NCBI GenBank assembly: GCA_039809865.1
Contig: JBDHVW010000032.1
Span: 14,975-78,974 of the forward strand
Reading direction: 5' to 3'
DNA length: 64,000 nt
Origin: QWHO01 sp039809865
GTDB lineage: Bacteria; Vulcanimicrobiota; Xenobia; Xenobiales; QWHO01
Below are positions 25,143-34,082 of this stretch, in pieces. The notes beneath the pieces are model-generated. The model did not search any database. It was not told where the DNA came from and saw nothing but the letters and a program-made list of their open reading frames with translations. The translations under genes and the position numbers were made by a program. How positions within the stretch are numbered: position 1 is the first letter of the stretch; each line of letters begins with the position of its first letter.

Positions 25143-25817
25143 ATGTCTCGCATCCTGATCGTGGAGGATGACGAGAGCGTGGCTCGATTCCTCCAGCAAG
25201 CGCTGGAGGAATCGGGCTACCAGGTCGAGCGTTGCGGCGACGGTCGCACCGCTCTCGAAATGGCCGCGGGCTGCTTCGACCTGATCCTCCTCGACGTGAT
25301 GCTTCCGGCCCTGGACGGGCTCGAGGTCTGCCGGCGTCTGCGCCAGACGCGCGTGGCCTCCCCCGTGCTGCTGATCACCGCGCGCGACTCGCTCGAGGAC
25401 AAGATCGCCGGGCTCGACGCGGGCGGCGACGACTACATCGTCAAGCCTTTCCAACTCAGCGAGCTGCTGGCCCGGGTGCGCGCCCTGCTGCGCCGCGGAC
25501 CGCCGCTCCACGCACCGGTGCTCCAGGTCAGCGACCTCGTGCTCGACCCCGCCTCCCGGCGCGCGACGCGCGGAGGGAGCCCCATCAACCTCTCGGCCAC
25601 CGAATATGCGCTGCTGGAGTTCCTGATGCGCAACACGGGCCGGGTGCTCACCCGCAGCACCCTGATCGAGCAGGTCTGGCACTACGACTTCGACGGGCGC
25701 GACAGCGTGCTGGACGTCTACATCAGCTACCTGCGCGCCAAACTCGACAAGGGATACGACCGCAAGCTCATCCACACCGTGCGCGGCGTGGGCTACCGAT
25801 TGGACGCCGAAGCTTGA
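25143..25817 (+). CDS. OmpR-family response regulator
   Basis: 224 residues from ATG at 25143. Receiver domain 1-~120 with acidic pair EDD (8-10), phosphoacceptor Asp51 (LLDVMLP), Thr in LLITAR and Lys in YIVKPF. The C-terminal winged helix (~130-224) includes LSATEYALLEFL and the recognition helix region SVLDVYISYLRAKLD, ending VRGVGYRLD. It should bind direct-repeat DNA as a dimer; the 11-bp repeats at 24765-24804 are the obvious target. Followed with a TTGA overlap by its sensor kinase. Confidence 0.95.
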   Translation: MSRILIVEDDESVARFLQQALEESGYQVERCGDGRTALEMAAGCFDLILLDVMLPALDGLEVCRRLRQTRVASPVLLITARDSLEDKIAGLDAGGDDYIVKPFQLSELLARVRALLRRGPPLHAPVLQVSDLVLDPASRRATRGGSPINLSATEYALLEFLMRNTGRVLTRSTLIEQVWHYDFDGRDSVLDVYISYLRAKLDKGYDRKLIHTVRGVGYRLDAEA

Positions 25818-27070
25818 TCAGCATGCGCCTTCGCATGACGGTCGGCTTCGCGGTCTTTCTGGCCATTTTGCTGGGCTCGCTGTGCTGGCTCATCGGCCGG
25901 GTCTCGGAGGACAACGCCAAGCAGCACGCCACCCTGTTGCTCAACGGGGCGGCCGACCGCCTGGCCTTCGAGATCGCCCAGGAGCACCAGATCGACCTGC
26001 GCGACTTCCTGGCCGAAGAGCGGAGTTTCGCCCAGGAGCCGCTCTCGGTGCTGGTGCTCGATCCCGACGGCAAGCTGGTGAAGAAGTCGTCGCGCGAGGT
26101 GCCGCTCGACATGGAGCAGCACCCCGAGGATTGGCGCACGGTGCGCCGTCCGGCCGGCAAGCACGAGCTGGTGCTGGGATTCGCGTGGAAGCGCACGCGC
26201 CTGGCCCTGGAGCGGCAGTCGCAGGCGCTCTTGGCGCTGGCCGGCGTCTCGACGCTGGTGGGCGCCTTCGCGGCCTGGATCCTGGTGGGACGGGTGTTGC
26301 GCCCGATCCACCTGCTCTCGCTGCAGGCTCGCCGGGCGCAGCCGCTCGAGTCGCCCTCGGCCGACGCCGAGATGCGCGAGCTGGTGGAAACGCTCAACTC
26401 GCTGCTGCACCGCGTGGCCCAGGGAGTGGCGGCGCGGGGCCGCTTCTACGCCGCGGCCTCGCACGAGCTGCGCACGCCGCTGCAGGGTCTGTTGGGCCAC
26501 CTGGAGCTGGCGCTGTCGCGTCCGCGCACGGCGGAGTATTACGAGCAGGCCCTGCGCGAGGTGTTCGGCCAGACCACCCGGCTGACCGACCTGGTGCGGG
26601 CGCTGTTGCTGCTCAACCAGATCGAGGTGAGCTCGCCGCCTGCCGAGCCGGTGGATCTGCCCACGGTGGTGGAGTCGCAGCTCAAGGGCCGCTCGCTGGG
26701 GGGACGTCGGCTCGAGATTACCGGTGAGGGCATCGTGCAGGCGCCGCTCTCGCACCTCGAGATGCTGGTGGGGAACCTGCTGGACAACGCCATCAAATAC
26801 TCCCCCGAAGGCTCGACGTTGACGTTGGCCATGGCGTGCGAAGGGCTGACCCTGGTGAATCCCACGGCCGAGACCGTGCAGTGGGACGAAGCCCGGCTCT
26901 TCGAGCCCTTCTACCGCACCGACCAGAGCCGCAACTCCCGCACCGGCGGGAACGGGCTGGGATTGACCATCTGCCGCTCGGTGGCCGACGCCAACGGGTG
27001 GCAACTCGGATTGAAAGCGGCCGACTGCCAAGTGGTCGCAGAGGTTGCTTTTCAGCGCCGAGAGGCGTAA
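25814..27070 (+). CDS. Sensor histidine kinase
   Basis: 418 residues from TTG at 25814 (TTGA overlap with the regulator); ATG at 25823 is an alternative giving 415. Membrane helices at ~9-29 and ~138-158 flank a ~108-residue periplasmic sensor; an HAMP-like linker follows, then the HisKA motif ASHELRTPL with His217, N box NLLDNAIKYS and G box GGNGLGLTIC. Partner of the adjacent OmpR-type regulator. Signal unknown; the exported PepSY protein encoded first in the operon is a candidate modulator. Confidence 0.94.
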   Translation: MISMRLRMTVGFAVFLAILLGSLCWLIGRVSEDNAKQHATLLLNGAADRLAFEIAQEHQIDLRDFLAEERSFAQEPLSVLVLDPDGKLVKKSSREVPLDMEQHPEDWRTVRRPAGKHELVLGFAWKRTRLALERQSQALLALAGVSTLVGAFAAWILVGRVLRPIHLLSLQARRAQPLESPSADAEMRELVETLNSLLHRVAQGVAARGRFYAAASHELRTPLQGLLGHLELALSRPRTAEYYEQALREVFGQTTRLTDLVRALLLLNQIEVSSPPAEPVDLPTVVESQLKGRSLGGRRLEITGEGIVQAPLSHLEMLVGNLLDNAIKYSPEGSTLTLAMACEGLTLVNPTAETVQWDEARLFEPFYRTDQSRNSRTGGNGLGLTICRSVADANGWQLGLKAADCQVVAEVAFQRREA

Positions 27071-27104
27071 ACTCGGGGTATCTTTGACGGAAGGGAGCGC
27101 CACC

Positions 27105-27161
27105 ATGGACGACCCTGGCAGTAGTATTCCCAGCCGCTCCCCCGGTACCTGTCGACTGTAA
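27105..27161 (+). CDS. Possible leader peptide upstream of mgtE
   Basis: An 18-codon frame, MDDPGSSIPSRSPGTCRL, with GGAAGGGAG about nine bases before its ATG and a TAA stop 62 nt before the mgtE start. It has three prolines and an acidic-Pro start (M-D-D-P), loosely like the MgtL leader of Salmonella that senses Mg and proline. The stop codon falls in the GTCGAC repeat, so this may be chance. Low confidence. Confidence 0.3.
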   Translation: MDDPGSSIPSRSPGTCRL

Positions 27162-27177
27162 ACTGTCGACTGTCGAC
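27149..27177. repeat. Triple GTCGAC palindrome cluster
   Basis: CTGTCGACTGT is followed by AA and then by CTGTCGACTGTCGAC, giving GTCGAC at 27151, 27165 and 27172. The self-complementary unit can fold or bind a dimeric protein. It lies in the mgtE leader. I have seen similar short tandem CTGTCGACTGT elements as translations in other genomes, so it may be a dispersed repeat. Confidence 0.6.
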
Positions 27178-27223
27178 CCCAGACGGGGCGAGCGGCACCC
27201 ATACGCATTGGAGGTGCCGTGTC

Positions 27224-28519
27224 ATGACCCATGTCGACATCCGTCGTCAGCTCCGCGCGCTGTGGAGCGAGTATTCCGCGCCCGAGCGCGAGGAAATCTT
27301 CGAGGGGCTCCCCGCCGAGGATGCGGGCGAGCTGCTGCTCGACCTCGCCACCAACGACCAGATCGAGCTTCTCTCCCCCATGGACCCGGGCCAGCGCGCG
27401 GCCTGGCTGCGCGTATTGCCCCCCGACGAGTTGGCCGACCTTCTGCAAGAGGTGGACGACCCCTCCGGCTGGCTGGAGGGCCTCTCCGAGTCGGCCCGCC
27501 GCGAGGTCGAGGCCCTGCTGGCCTACCGCGAGGACCACGCCGGCGGCCTGATGAGCCCGCGCTTCGCACGCGTGCGCCCGGACCTGACCGCCGAGCAGGC
27601 TCTGGCCTACCTGCGCGGCCAGGCCGGCGACAAGTCCGAGACCATCTACACCCTCTACGTGCTGGACTCGGACCAGAAGCTGCTGGGAGTGCTGTCGCTG
27701 CGCGATCTCATCGCCCAGCCGCTGCAGACCCGCATCAGCGACATCATGACCACGGACCTCGTCACCGCCCCGAGCGATCTGGACCAGGAGCACCTTTCGC
27801 GGCTGTTCGTGCAGAACCGGTTGATGGCCATTCCGGTGGTGGATGCCGACGGGCGCATGCAGGGCGTGGTCACGGTGGACGACATCGTGGACGTGGTGCA
27901 GGAAGAGGCGACCGAGGACATCCAGAAGATGGGTGGTCAGGAAGCCCTGGACATGCCCTACCTGCGCACGGGCTTCGCCGAGATGACCCGCAAGCGGGCC
28001 GGGTGGCTGACCGCGCTGTTCCTGGGCGAGATGCTCACGGCCACGGCCATGGGCTATTTCGAGGAGGAAATCGCCCGCGCGGTGGTGCTGGCGCTCTTTG
28101 TGCCGCTGATCATCTCGAGCGGCGGCAACTCGGGCTCCCAGGCCACCACCCTGGTCATCCGCGCCATGGCCCTGGGCGAGCTGCGTCTGGCCGACTGGTG
28201 GCGCGTCGCTCGCCGCGAGCTGATCACCGGAGTCTGCCTGGGGCTGATCCTGGGCGTCGTGGGAACGCTGCGCATCTCGCTCTGGCAGCACCTGTTCGGC
28301 ACCTACGGCACCGAGGCCGTGCGCATCGGGCTGACCGTGGCCTGCAGCCTGGTGGGCGTGGTGACCTTCGGGACGCTGGCCGGATCGATGCTCCCGTTCT
28401 TGCTGCGCAGGATAGGAGTCGACCCCGCCAGCGCCTCGGCCCCGTTCGTGGCCACGCTGGTGGACGTCAGCGGACTGGTGATCTACTTCAGCGTCGCGAG
28501 AGTGATCCTGGGAATCTAG
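27224..28519 (+). CDS. mgtE: Magnesium transporter MgtE
   Basis: 431 residues from ATG at 27224 with GGAGGT eight bases upstream. Residues 1-~120 form the MgtE N domain of short helices (LPAEDAGELLLDL, LPPDELADLLQEV), ~125-250 a CBS pair (VVDADGRMQGVVTVDDI), followed by the plug helix and five membrane helices from ~residue 262 (GWLTALFLGEMLTATAMGYF) with the pore motif SGGNSGSQA. Mg2+-gated inner-membrane channel for Mg2+ uptake. Preceded by a 153-bp leader with a possible leader peptide. Its TAG overlaps the stop of the convergent FG-GAP gene (CTAG). Confidence 0.96.
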   Translation: MTHVDIRRQLRALWSEYSAPEREEIFEGLPAEDAGELLLDLATNDQIELLSPMDPGQRAAWLRVLPPDELADLLQEVDDPSGWLEGLSESARREVEALLAYREDHAGGLMSPRFARVRPDLTAEQALAYLRGQAGDKSETIYTLYVLDSDQKLLGVLSLRDLIAQPLQTRISDIMTTDLVTAPSDLDQEHLSRLFVQNRLMAIPVVDADGRMQGVVTVDDIVDVVQEEATEDIQKMGGQEALDMPYLRTGFAEMTRKRAGWLTALFLGEMLTATAMGYFEEEIARAVVLALFVPLIISSGGNSGSQATTLVIRAMALGELRLADWWRVARRELITGVCLGLILGVVGTLRISLWQHLFGTYGTEAVRIGLTVACSLVGVVTFGTLAGSMLPFLLRRIGVDPASASAPFVATLVDVSGLVIYFSVARVILGI

Positions 28520-30540
28520 TCGCCGATCCCGACCACGATTTTCTGCAGTCCCCCGGCCAGGTCCAGACCCTGCGAGAAGTCGGTCGGGAAGGCAAAGAAG
28601 CTCTGGACCAGGGTGGCGGTGTTGCCGTCGAAAACTTTGACGTGTGGCCCGCCGCCCGGTCCGGCGCTGACGATGACTTCGCCCACGCCATCCCCGTTGA
28701 CGTCTCCCGAGGCCACCCGCACTCCGCCCGTGAAAGCGGGCGGGAAGGCGATGAAGCTCAGGCGGGGCGGATTGGGCGTCAAGGTGGGGCCCTGGCGGCC
28801 GATGCCGACCAGGAAGCTCTGCGCCGCCACACGACTGCCGCCCTCGGCCTGGCCGAGCAGCAGCGAACCCTGCTGCTCGTTCTGACCGGGTCGGGCGTAG
28901 GCCACGCTGATGGGCCCGCTGTAGGTGTTGAACGGCTGGAAGCTGGACACTTCCTGGAACGTGCCGCCCAGATCGCGGAAGACCTTCACGACGCCACCAC
29001 CGGTGGCGATCAGCTCGGGTGGGCCGGCGCCGTCGAGGTCGCCCGCGGCCACGCGCACGCCCCCGGTGAACGCCGGGTCGAAGGCGAAGAAGCTGGCCAG
29101 GTCGCTGGTCGCCCCGATCACCTTGACGTGCGGTCCGGCCGCGGCCACGATGTCGTCCTGCCCATCTCCGTCGAAGTCGGCCGCGGCCACGCGCACGCCT
29201 CCGGCGAAGCTCGGGTCGAAGGCGAAGAAGCTGCGCGTCGCCGCGCCGCTGACCCCGTCGAAGACCCTGACGTGCGGTCCGCCGCCGGGGCCCGCCGCGG
29301 CGATCACGTCGTCCACGCCGTCACCCGTGACATCCCCCGCGGCCACCCGCACGCCACCCTGGAAGCCCGAGTCGAAGGCCAGGAAATCCTGCACCACGTT
29401 GGTCGCGCCGTCGAAGACGCGCACGCGCGGCCCGGCTACCTCGAGCGTCGAGCCCACCACGACGAAGGTCGAGCCGTTGACCTGCAGCGTGCCGAAGCGC
29501 AGCTCGCTGTTGGGCTGCACCTGGAAGTGGCTGTCCGAGATCAGGAGGCCCGAGCCGTCGAAGATGCGGATGTGACCGCCGTCCCCCTCGCCCGTCCCCA
29601 CGAGGATCTCGCTCTTGCCGTCGCCGTTGGTGTCGGTCACCTGGACGGTGCCGCCGACCTCGAACGGCGAGTTCTCCACCACGAAGAAGCTGGTCAGCTC
29701 GAGCCCGGAGCTGTCGAAGACCGTGACGCGCGGTCCGCCCAGAAACCCGGCGCCCGTCCCGACGATGATCTCGGAGAGGCCGTCGCCGTTCACGTCACCC
29801 ACGGCCACGCGCACCCCGCCGCGAAACGAGGGGTTTCCGGGGACCCATTCGGAGGCGGGCCGGAGGTTTTTCAAAATGGACACTTTGGCCGCCTCGTTGG
29901 GGCCCGAGCCGACGATGACGTCGGCCTTGCCATCCCCGTCCACATCGCCCACGGCCACCGAGCCGCTCTGGTGCACGGCGGTGCTCTCCACCAGCGTGCC
30001 GTCGCTCGAGAACACACTGAGCTGTCCGTGGCTCGAGAGCGCCACCACTTCGGGAGCCTCGTCCCCGGTCACGTCGCCCGTGGCGATTTTCAGGCCGCCC
30101 GTCTCGTCGGGAAAGGCGATGAAGCTGCTGAGCTCGATGTTGGTGGCGCCATCGATGATGACGATCTGAGCGCCCCGGCGCTCGACGCGCGGGCTAATTT
30201 CGTCGAGCACGTCCGGACCTGCCGCCGCCACGATATCCGGCACCCCGTCGCCGTTGAAGTCGGCGAAGGCGACCTCGAAGCCGCGGAACTGGGGAGCGTC
30301 GGTCAAGAACGAGCCCAGCGGGTTGCCCTGCAAATCGAAGACCTGCAGGCCGCCGCGCGCGTCCAGCGCGGGAATGACGAACTGTGCCGCCTGGGGCTGG
30401 CCGGGGTCAGGCGGGCCGCCGCCGCCGTCATCCACAACGACCGGTAGGGGTGTGACAGGCGCCCCGTTGGAGGTGGTAAAATCGGTTCCTCCGCAGCCAT
30501 AGAGTGCCAGAGCGACGAGAACGGGAGCCAGTTTGCGCAC
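28516..30540 (-). CDS. FG-GAP/VCBS-repeat beta-propeller lipoprotein
   Basis: 674 residues from GTG at 30540 (VRKLAPVLVALALYGCGG), chosen because a lipoprotein signal with lipobox LYGC follows directly; the longer open frame upstream belongs to the pseudogene. The mature protein is a chain of ~60-residue units, each with GGVRVAxGDxxGDG, then IVGTGxGGGPxVxVFDG: FG-GAP/VCBS calcium-binding repeats with DxNGDGxxE loops. I count about ten, enough for more than one seven-bladed propeller. Probably a lipid-anchored surface adhesin or ligand-binding protein. Stops share CTAG with mgtE. Confidence 0.9.
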   Translation of the reverse strand: MRKLAPVLVALALYGCGGTDFTTSNGAPVTPLPVVVDDGGGGPPDPGQPQAAQFVIPALDARGGLQVFDLQGNPLGSFLTDAPQFRGFEVAFADFNGDGVPDIVAAAGPDVLDEISPRVERRGAQIVIIDGATNIELSSFIAFPDETGGLKIATGDVTGDEAPEVVALSSHGQLSVFSSDGTLVESTAVHQSGSVAVGDVDGDGKADVIVGSGPNEAAKVSILKNLRPASEWVPGNPSFRGGVRVAVGDVNGDGLSEIIVGTGAGFLGGPRVTVFDSSGLELTSFFVVENSPFEVGGTVQVTDTNGDGKSEILVGTGEGDGGHIRIFDGSGLLISDSHFQVQPNSELRFGTLQVNGSTFVVVGSTLEVAGPRVRVFDGATNVVQDFLAFDSGFQGGVRVAAGDVTGDGVDDVIAAAGPGGGPHVRVFDGVSGAATRSFFAFDPSFAGGVRVAAADFDGDGQDDIVAAAGPHVKVIGATSDLASFFAFDPAFTGGVRVAAGDLDGAGPPELIATGGGVVKVFRDLGGTFQEVSSFQPFNTYSGPISVAYARPGQNEQQGSLLLGQAEGGSRVAAQSFLVGIGRQGPTLTPNPPRLSFIAFPPAFTGGVRVASGDVNGDGVGEVIVSAGPGGGPHVKVFDGNTATLVQSFFAFPTDFSQGLDLAGGLQKIVVGIGD

Positions 30541-30545
30541 GGTTG

Positions 30546-32332
30546 CTAAGTCCTTCCCCGAAAATGCGACTCGGGGTGATACGACGCGGGCTGGGTAATT
30601 CCGCTTGCGGATCCAGACCCCGCCGACCCGCAAACGATCCTGCTGCAACTCGACGCCGCCGGACGTCCCCGCGGAGCCCGGTGTGACGTGGTCTCGCAAA
30701 GCCGTCTGGTAGGCGTCCTGCAGGCTGCCCCCCGTCCATCGCCGCGCGGCTGACGGGGCTCTCCGGGTCGAACGGAGCGTCTTGCAGAGCCTGGTAGAGG
30801 TTGGGACGGGGCAGCCAGGGGTAGAGGTGGCACCCCCCGCCGATGAGGTCGTGCTGCGCCAGGACCTTCTCGGCGGCGCCCGGGGCCTGGGAAGCCAGGA
30901 GCGCCTCGGCCACGGCGCGACTGACGGGGAGGGTTTGCAGCCAGGCGATCTCATCGGGGCCGGGCTGCCAGCGCCGGCTCTGGACTGCGTCTTGCATCGA
31001 GAAGGCAGGCTGGTCCAGCGCCATCAGCGCCACCGTGCCCTCGGGGGAGCCAACCGGGCGGCCTTCCAGCCAGGCCTTACCGGTCGTGGCGACGGTCTGG
31101 CACAGCTGGGTGAAATCCTGGCCGGGCAGGAGCTGCGCGATCGCGTCGCGCTGCTGCCACAGGAACGTGATCCGCTCGTCGAGGAAGAAATGCGTGGTCT
31201 GGGCTTTGAGCGCTTCCAGCCCCTTCAGCTCGTTGTCGCCGCGCTCGTGGGCGGCGATCACGCGCTGGGCGCCGTGCCGGGCGACCTGCTGACCGATGGC
31301 ATCCCATTGTTCGCCGGGAATCTTGTTCTCGCGCAGCCAGTCATGAATCTTGTCGGCATCGAGCGCCCGGGTGCCGGTGGAGGCGTGCAGGTTTTGGAAG
31401 GCGAGCGGGTCGCCCTGGGCCAGCTTCTTCAGCCGCTGCGGAGCGGCGTTCTTGTCCATCTGAGGCAGCGTGGCGCGGGTCTCGGCCAGCGCGATGGCGG
31501 TCTTTCCGAAGGGTTTGTCCGCGGGCACCAGGGGGGCCAGCTCTTGGAGGAGCGCCGAGAAAGGCTTTCAGCCGGTTGACGGCCAGCTGGAAGTAGGTCA
31601 GGAAGAACGCGGGGATCGGCTCGCTCTGGCGGCGCAGATTCTCGCCCTGGCTGAGCCAGTTGACGGTCTGAGACAGGTCGTGGACCTTCGCCTGCCCGAG
31701 CGCGTTGAGCCGCGCGGTGGCGGCCTGGCCGAATTCGGCGCGATCGGCGGCGGGCATCGACTGGAGGTGTTCCGCCGTGAGGCAGGCCAGGTAGGGGTCG
31801 GGCAACCCTTCCAGACAGCTCTTGAGCAGCTTCGGGTCGTTGACTTCGTAGTTGTTAGGAGCGTTTGATGGTGCTGAGCCGGTCGAGCAGCACCTCGTCG
31901 CCCTGGTGGCCTTCCCAGGCGGCGCCGCCCTTCTCACCCGCCAGCTTGCGCAGCGCGGCGAACTCCTGCACGACCTCTTCGAATGTCTGGTGTTTGGGTG
32001 CTGCTGAAGCTGAGGAACGTGGCCGCGCTCTTGGCCCCGTCCATGGTCTCGTTCTCTTTCCAGAGGACGGCCAGGATCTCGCCGTAGCGGCTGGGGTTTT
32101 CGGGCTTCCGGTGCATGCCGAAGTTGGCCCGGGCCCCTTTTGGATTGCGGGGTGGATCGGGGTTGGCGGGCCCGTCGGGGCCCAGCGCCTGCGTCAGCGT
32201 ATCGGCGGCGTTGCGGATCTGTTGGGGCGTGGTGCCGGGCAGAACGAGATCCTTCGGCTCCTCGATCGCGGGCGCGGCCACGCGCGTGGGCACGTGGAAG
32301 CGCTTCTGGATCAGGAGCGGGTCGATCTGCAT
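30546..32332 (-). pseudogene. Frameshifted remnant of a helical-rich protein
   Basis: Protein-like sequence runs from ATG at 32332 (MQIDPLLIQKRFHVPTRVA) but changes frame at least four times: near 31998 (FSS to KHQTFEEVV), at about 31860 where the frame ends TIKRS-stop and resumes NNYEVNDPKLL, near 31563 (VNRLKAF to ALLQELAPLVPADKP), and at a six-C run at 30728-30733 (AAMDGG to SLQDAYQTAL). Joined together it is ~590 residues, mostly helical, with no signal and a Pro-rich head. The true C-terminal end is unclear. Four breaks within 1.8 kb while the flanking genes are nearly all intact suggests real decay rather than general sequencing error, though raw reads would decide. Confidence 0.75.
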
Positions 32333-32375
32333 CCGTCTGGCGTAGAGAATTCGCCTTTCGGGCCTGGCCAGCCAT

Positions 32376-32687
32376 CTAGGGCAGCAGCTTGATGCTGGTG
32401 GCCTCTTCGATCTCCATCTTTCCGCCCGCCTCGGGGATGTCGCGCGTCACCTTGTGCCAGGTCACCTCGACCTTCTTGCCCTGGAACTTCTTGGGGTTCT
32501 CCACGAAGGGCGTGAAGCTCTTGTCCTGCGTCAACCAGAACGACTGCAGCTCGCCCTTCTCGTTTTTAACGTTGAGGTGCACGTAGTCACCCTGATCGAT
32601 CCCGGCAAACGTGCCCTTGAGCACCTCCGCCTGCGCCGCGAACGCCAGCATTCCGGTGAGAGCAATGGTGAGGAGAGTCTTTTTCAT
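32376..32687 (-). CDS. Small exported protein, possibly OB-fold-like
   Basis: 103 residues from ATG at 32687 with a Sec signal peptide (MKKTLLTIALTGMLAFAAQA). The mature ~83 residues are beta-rich (LKGTFAGIDQGDYVHLNV, then KKVEVTWHKVTRDI) and resemble the small OB-like folds of periplasmic proteins, but I recognise no specific family. Periplasmic or secreted. The start is followed upstream by the palindromic repeat tract, which therefore lies in its promoter region. Confidence 0.75.
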   Translation of the reverse strand: MKKTLLTIALTGMLAFAAQAEVLKGTFAGIDQGDYVHLNVKNEKGELQSFWLTQDKSFTPFVENPKKFQGKKVEVTWHKVTRDIPEAGGKMEIEEATSIKLLP

Positions 32688-32770
32688 GGGGCGGGGCTTC
32701 GCGCGGGGGGCGAGGGCGACCTCCGGGGGGGGCCGGGTTGCGAATCGTGCCCGGCCGGGGCGAAACTGTG

Positions 32771-33100
32771 TTCGTTTCCCCGGGAAACGAATGTTTGTTC
32801 CCTGAGGGAAGTGCGAAAGCTCGGCCTCGGGGCGGTCGACCCCGGGTCGATGCCGTTCACGAGGCGGATTCATGGGCTGCCTCGTGCCCAGGAGCCGGCG
32901 CACCCGCGGCGCCGAGGGAAAGTATGTTCGTTTCCCCGGGAAACGAATGTTTGTTCCCTCAGGGGTGCGAAAGCTCCGCCTGGCGGGTTGATGCCGTTCA
33001 CGAGGCGCATTCATGGGCTGCCTCGTGCCCAGGAGCCGGCTCATCCGCGGCGCCGAGGGAAAGTATGTTCGTTTCCCCGGGAAACGAATGTTTGTTCTAC
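32771..33100. repeat. Palindromic repeat tract, three copies of a 21-nt hairpin
   Basis: A perfect 10-bp inverted repeat with a one-base loop (TTCGTTTCCC-C-GGGAAACGAA) occurs at 32771-32791, 32927-32947 and 33068-33088, each followed by TGTTTGTTC. The copies sit in a larger unit, seen best from 32850 and 32991, spaced 156 and 141 bp; the last two units are nearly identical over 141 bp. It fills most of the 423-bp gene-free stretch 32688-33110. It looks like a REP/BIME-type or MITE-like element; a diverged copy is at 39397. Confidence 0.85.
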
Positions 33101-33110
33101 TCGGGGAGAT

Positions 33111-33965
33111 TCAGGGGGGCCACGCCGGGGCGTAGGGGCTTTCGGCCAGGCTAGCGCTAAAGCTCTGCTCGAAAGTGGTGCGCTCGGCCTCGTCGGGTTT
33201 GGCGCGTTTCAGGAACTGCTCGGCCCGATCGCCGTGGCCTGTGTAGATCAACTCGAGCATCGTCTGGACCAGCAGGCTGCAGCCGATCTCAGGGCGGGCC
33301 GCTCGAATCATAGACAGGCGTCGCTGCAACAGAGCTTCCGAGGGGGGCTCGGCGCGCATCAGATTGTGGGCGACCCGATAGCGCTGGCCGTCCCAAGTGA
33401 GTACCACCCGCACGGGTGGGGGTGATTCAGCCCCGGAGTACGCCCAGTAGGCGAAGGGAGCCTCCCCCACGATCAGCTCCGGAACGCCGTCTTTGTCGAC
33501 GTCACGGACTTCCCGAAGGCTCCTGAGATACGCCAGTTCAACGGGTCTCTCGCCGAGTTCGAGGAAAACATCGTCTCGGCCCATCCCCCGACGGGCCGGG
33601 TGATGTCCGAGTTCCCAGACGACCTGTCCGTCACGAACCAACTGGACCTCATTCACAAGAGGGCTAACGTTTGGGTTTGAGCGCAGCACGTAGGCCCCGA
33701 ACGGTCTATCCCGGGGCTCCGTGGGCCGAGAGGCCGGCTCTAAGCCAAGTGCCGTCAGGGAATACCAATTCCCCTTCCGAGAGACTTTCCACCTCAACTT
33801 GGCCTCGGGAGTGCGGCCAAATCCTCCCGGGCCCAAGATCCGCGCCACCTCCGCGGCAGGAGTATGCGGCCCCAGCTCCACTTCACCCACCCGCAGCCGT
33901 TCGCCCGAAAGCTCACGAACGTCGCCTCCCAGTTCGACCCCATTGATGGCCAGCGGGCAACGCAA
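33111..33965 (-). CDS. Hypothetical protein, damaged or unresolved N-terminus
   Basis: 284 residues from a TTG at 33965, but the frame stays protein-like upstream (DEQVRIAERRAGFGFGGAFG) without a standard start. Just upstream, in a different frame, lies a signal-peptide-like stretch (VGLLACATLFGLTS), and an ATG overlapping the hflX stop (ATGA at 34083-34086) opens a third frame that ends after 19 codons. The likely original gene began at that ATG with an export signal and has since taken one or two small indels. The body has a DKDGVPELIVGE segment like an FG-GAP/EF-hand loop and a C-terminal helical part. Family not recognised. If the indels are real, it is a pseudogene. Confidence 0.55.
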   Translation of the reverse strand: MRCPLAINGVELGGDVRELSGERLRVGEVELGPHTPAAEVARILGPGGFGRTPEAKLRWKVSRKGNWYSLTALGLEPASRPTEPRDRPFGAYVLRSNPNVSPLVNEVQLVRDGQVVWELGHHPARRGMGRDDVFLELGERPVELAYLRSLREVRDVDKDGVPELIVGEAPFAYWAYSGAESPPPVRVVLTWDGQRYRVAHNLMRAEPPSEALLQRRLSMIRAARPEIGCSLLVQTMLELIYTGHGDRAEQFLKRAKPDEAERTTFEQSFSASLAESPYAPAWPP

Positions 33966-34082
33966 AAGTCCGAAGGCGCCTCCAAAGCCGAAGCCTGCAC
34001 GCCTTTCAGCGATACGGACCTGCTCGTCAGTCCAAACAGCGTGGCGCAGGCCAGCAGGCCGACGGTCCAGCGCGGGGGTTGC

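Noticed and set aside
27149..27177. GTCGAC cluster as an attachment site or integration scar.
   Set aside because: No integrase, no matching second copy in the window.
32771..33100. Repeat tract as a CRISPR array.
   Set aside because: Only three copies, and the 'spacers' are themselves repeated.
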